This document shows positions 62,358-64,000 of a DNA stretch of 64,000 nucleotides, in pieces. The notes beneath the pieces were generated by a model. The model did no database searches. It worked only from the letters and a program-made list of their open reading frames with translations, and was not told where the DNA came from. The position numbers and the translations under genes are program-made. Positions within the stretch are counted from its first letter, which is position 1. Every line of letters starts with the position of its first letter. This DNA is from an uncultured Prevotella sp. (GTDB taxonomy: Bacteria > Bacteroidota > Bacteroidia > Bacteroidales > Bacteroidaceae), in contig UQFS01000002.1 of NCBI GenBank assembly GCA_900540375.1, positions 90,614-154,613 on the forward strand, in the 5' to 3' direction.

Positions 62358-63945
62358 GTTGCGGTTTGATGTAGGAATATAAGGATATACAGCCTTTACC
62401 AAGACTCTCAACTGAGAAAGAAGTTGCGGTTTGATGTAGGAATATAAGGATATACAGCTTAGCCTTAGCTGCGTCTATAGAAGATGCAGTTGCGGTTTGA
62501 TGTAGGAATATAAGGATATACAGCTATATGGCATCATGTCTGTTTAAGGTGCTGTTGCGGTTTGATGTAGGAATATAAGGATATACAGCATCTTTATGGA
62601 CGTGGAGAGAAGTAGCCTTGTTGCGGTTTGATGTAGGAATATAAGGATATACAGCTTTAACATCTTGCTTTGTCATAGTTGTAAGTTGCGGTTTGATGTA
62701 GGAATATAAGGATATACAGCACTGCCAAGATATATACAACCATATTATAGTTGCGGTTTGATGTAGGAATATAAGGATATACAGCTGCTATCTGACAGCC
62801 GTCCTCAGCGAGGAGTTGCGGTTTGATGTAGGAATATAAGGATATACAGCCAAACTACCTTACAATGTTATGCTTGTAATGTTGCGGTTTGATGTAGGAA
62901 TATAAGGATATACAGCATCCAAAATTTGCATGAACATATACATCGTGTTGCGGTTTGATGTAGGAATATAAGGATATACAGCTCAAGAACAGCAACAAAC
63001 CGTATCGGCTAGTTGCGGTTTGATGTAGGAATATAAGGATATACAGCCATGATGCTCTTGATCACGCTTTCGTCCTCGTTGCGGTTTGATGTAGGAATAT
63101 AAGGATATACAGCATAGGCGGCCATTGGGTGTGCGTCGGACAGGTTGCGGTTTGATGTAGGAATATAAGGATATACAGCCCATACCGCATCACGGTCAAG
63201 CGGTAACAGTTGCGGTTTGATGTAGGAATATAAGGATATACAGCGCCGTCAGCTGCTCCTGCACTCCATTTAGGTTGCGGTTTGATGTAGGAATATAAGG
63301 ATATACAGCCTTTCCTCGAATACAAATGCAAAATGGCTGTTGCGGTTTGATGTAGGAATATAAGGATATACAGCAAAACGTTATACCTTTGCAAGCGTAA
63401 AACGTTGCGGTTTGATGTAGGAATATAAGGATATACAGCGATGCCATTGCTGACGGCTATGCTAATAAGTTGCGGTTTGATGTAGGAATATAAGGATATA
63501 CAGCGGAATATACTCGCTCTGACCGTCAGCATGGTTGCGGTTTGATGTAGGAATATAAGGATATACAGCTTTAGGCCTGGCTATAATCCTTAGCCATAGT
63601 TGCGGTTTGATGTAGGAATATAAGGATATACAGCTACACGTGGGTCAGGACAAAAGGCGCCCAGGTTGCGGTTTGATGTAGGAATATAAGGATATACAGC
63701 TTTCTCATTCATGGTCGCGTGGCTTAGGGGGTTGCGGTTTGATGTAGGAATATAAGGATATACAGCTCTCTCTGAATTCTGAATCGTGTATTCTCTGTTG
63801 CGGTTTGATGTAGGAATATAAGGATATACAGCCTACACCACCAGTATAACCATTCATCGCAGGTTGCGGTTTGATGTAGGAATATAAGGATATACAGCAA
63901 AGAGAAGATCATGCCTCGGAGCACTCCGTTGCGGTTTGATGTAGG
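62358..63945 (+). CRISPR. CRISPR array, 25 repeats and 24 spacers
   Basis: Twenty-four full 36-base repeats beginning GTTGCGGTTTGATG and ending ATATACAGC, and a last truncated one (63928-63945) that keeps only the first 18 bases, GTTGCGGTTTGATGTAGG. Spacers are 29 or 30 bases. Repeats start at 62358, 62423, 62489, 62554, 62620, 62685, 62750, 62815, 62881, 62947, 63012, 63078, 63144, 63209, 63274, 63339, 63404, 63469, 63534, 63599, 63665, 63731, 63797, 63863 and 63928. By eye the full repeats are identical. The tracrRNA pairs with the plus-strand repeat, so crRNA is made left to right. All spacers look different; none was seen to match elsewhere in the window. Confidence 0.98.
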
Positions 63946-63991
63946 GTAAGCGTCTCGGCATTACCGTATTTCAGCCTCGCTTAAAAGTCTG

Positions 63992-63999
63992 TACCTTTG
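63992..63999 (+). promoter_or_regulatory. -7 box at the right edge of the window
   Basis: TACCTTTG, perfect TAnnTTTG, 46 bases after the last repeat; probably the promoter of a plus-strand gene beyond the window. Confidence 0.45.
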
Positions 64000-64000
64000 C

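Noticed and set aside
63062..63532. Minus-strand open frames through the CRISPR array (repeating YILIFLHQTAT or VYPYIPTSNRN)
   Set aside because: They are translations of the 36-base repeats, which contain no stop in some frames; spacers give no conserved protein and the array is transcribed on the other strand.

Overview
The window is a piece of a Bacteroidales chromosome, most probably Prevotella or a close relative (Prevotellaceae). The reasons are the Bacteroidetes -7 promoter motif TAnnTTTG in front of many genes (often with TTTG about 20 bases upstream), lpxD directly followed by lpxC, the long Bacteroidetes-type PurM, class III fructose bisphosphatase, Bacteroidetes-only families (DUF4738, DUF5683, DUF5715, HU-CCDC81/SPOR), and secreted polysaccharide-degrading enzymes with a Prevotella-style LQGQRV tail. 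The genus assignment is an inference; the phylum is secure.

Layout. 1-8424 (minus) is housekeeping: lpxC (cut by the window edge), lpxD, pyrF, prfA, purM, aroE, ubiE/menG, purC and a PhoH-type ATPase. 8579-9478 is a small membrane-anchored DUF5715 protein. nspC (minus) and prs (plus) diverge at 10.7 kb. 11.9-22.6 kb is a long minus-strand run beginning at hisH: hisH-hisA-hisF-hisIE, an FtsE-type ATPase, lysC, lysA, two glycosyltransferase-like genes and class III fbp. 22.7-25.4 kb holds a DUF4738 lipoprotein, UDP-glucose dehydrogenase and rfbC. 25.6-27.2 kb is a plus-strand pair: an HU-like/SPOR membrane protein and a zinc-ribbon/FHA protein. Next come a DUF1573 protein, a DASS-type anion transporter, a Crp/Fnr regulator, a DUF488 protein and tRNA-Ser(CGA).

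From 31 to 39 kb lies a pectin/polysaccharide unit: a GH5 enzyme with two tandem C-terminal modules, and a very large pectate lyase-pectinesterase fusion. alaS and a MerR regulator diverge at 41.8 kb, followed by the surE-lpxB operon and the parA-parB-DUF5683-mltD-relA/spoT operon. A 1784-residue alpha-2-macroglobulin-like protein (minus) comes next. The right end is a complete type II-C CRISPR-Cas locus: a divergently transcribed tracrRNA, cas9, cas1, cas2 and an array of 25 repeats and 24 spacers.

The most interesting unexplained structure is a pair of about 303-bp intergenic elements, one at 31173-31476 (minus orientation) and one at 56705-57007 (plus orientation, just upstream of the tracrRNA). 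Both carry three perfect palindromes at exactly the same spacing, followed by a short array with a strict 22-bp period enclosed by inverted-repeat arms. I know of no described family for it.
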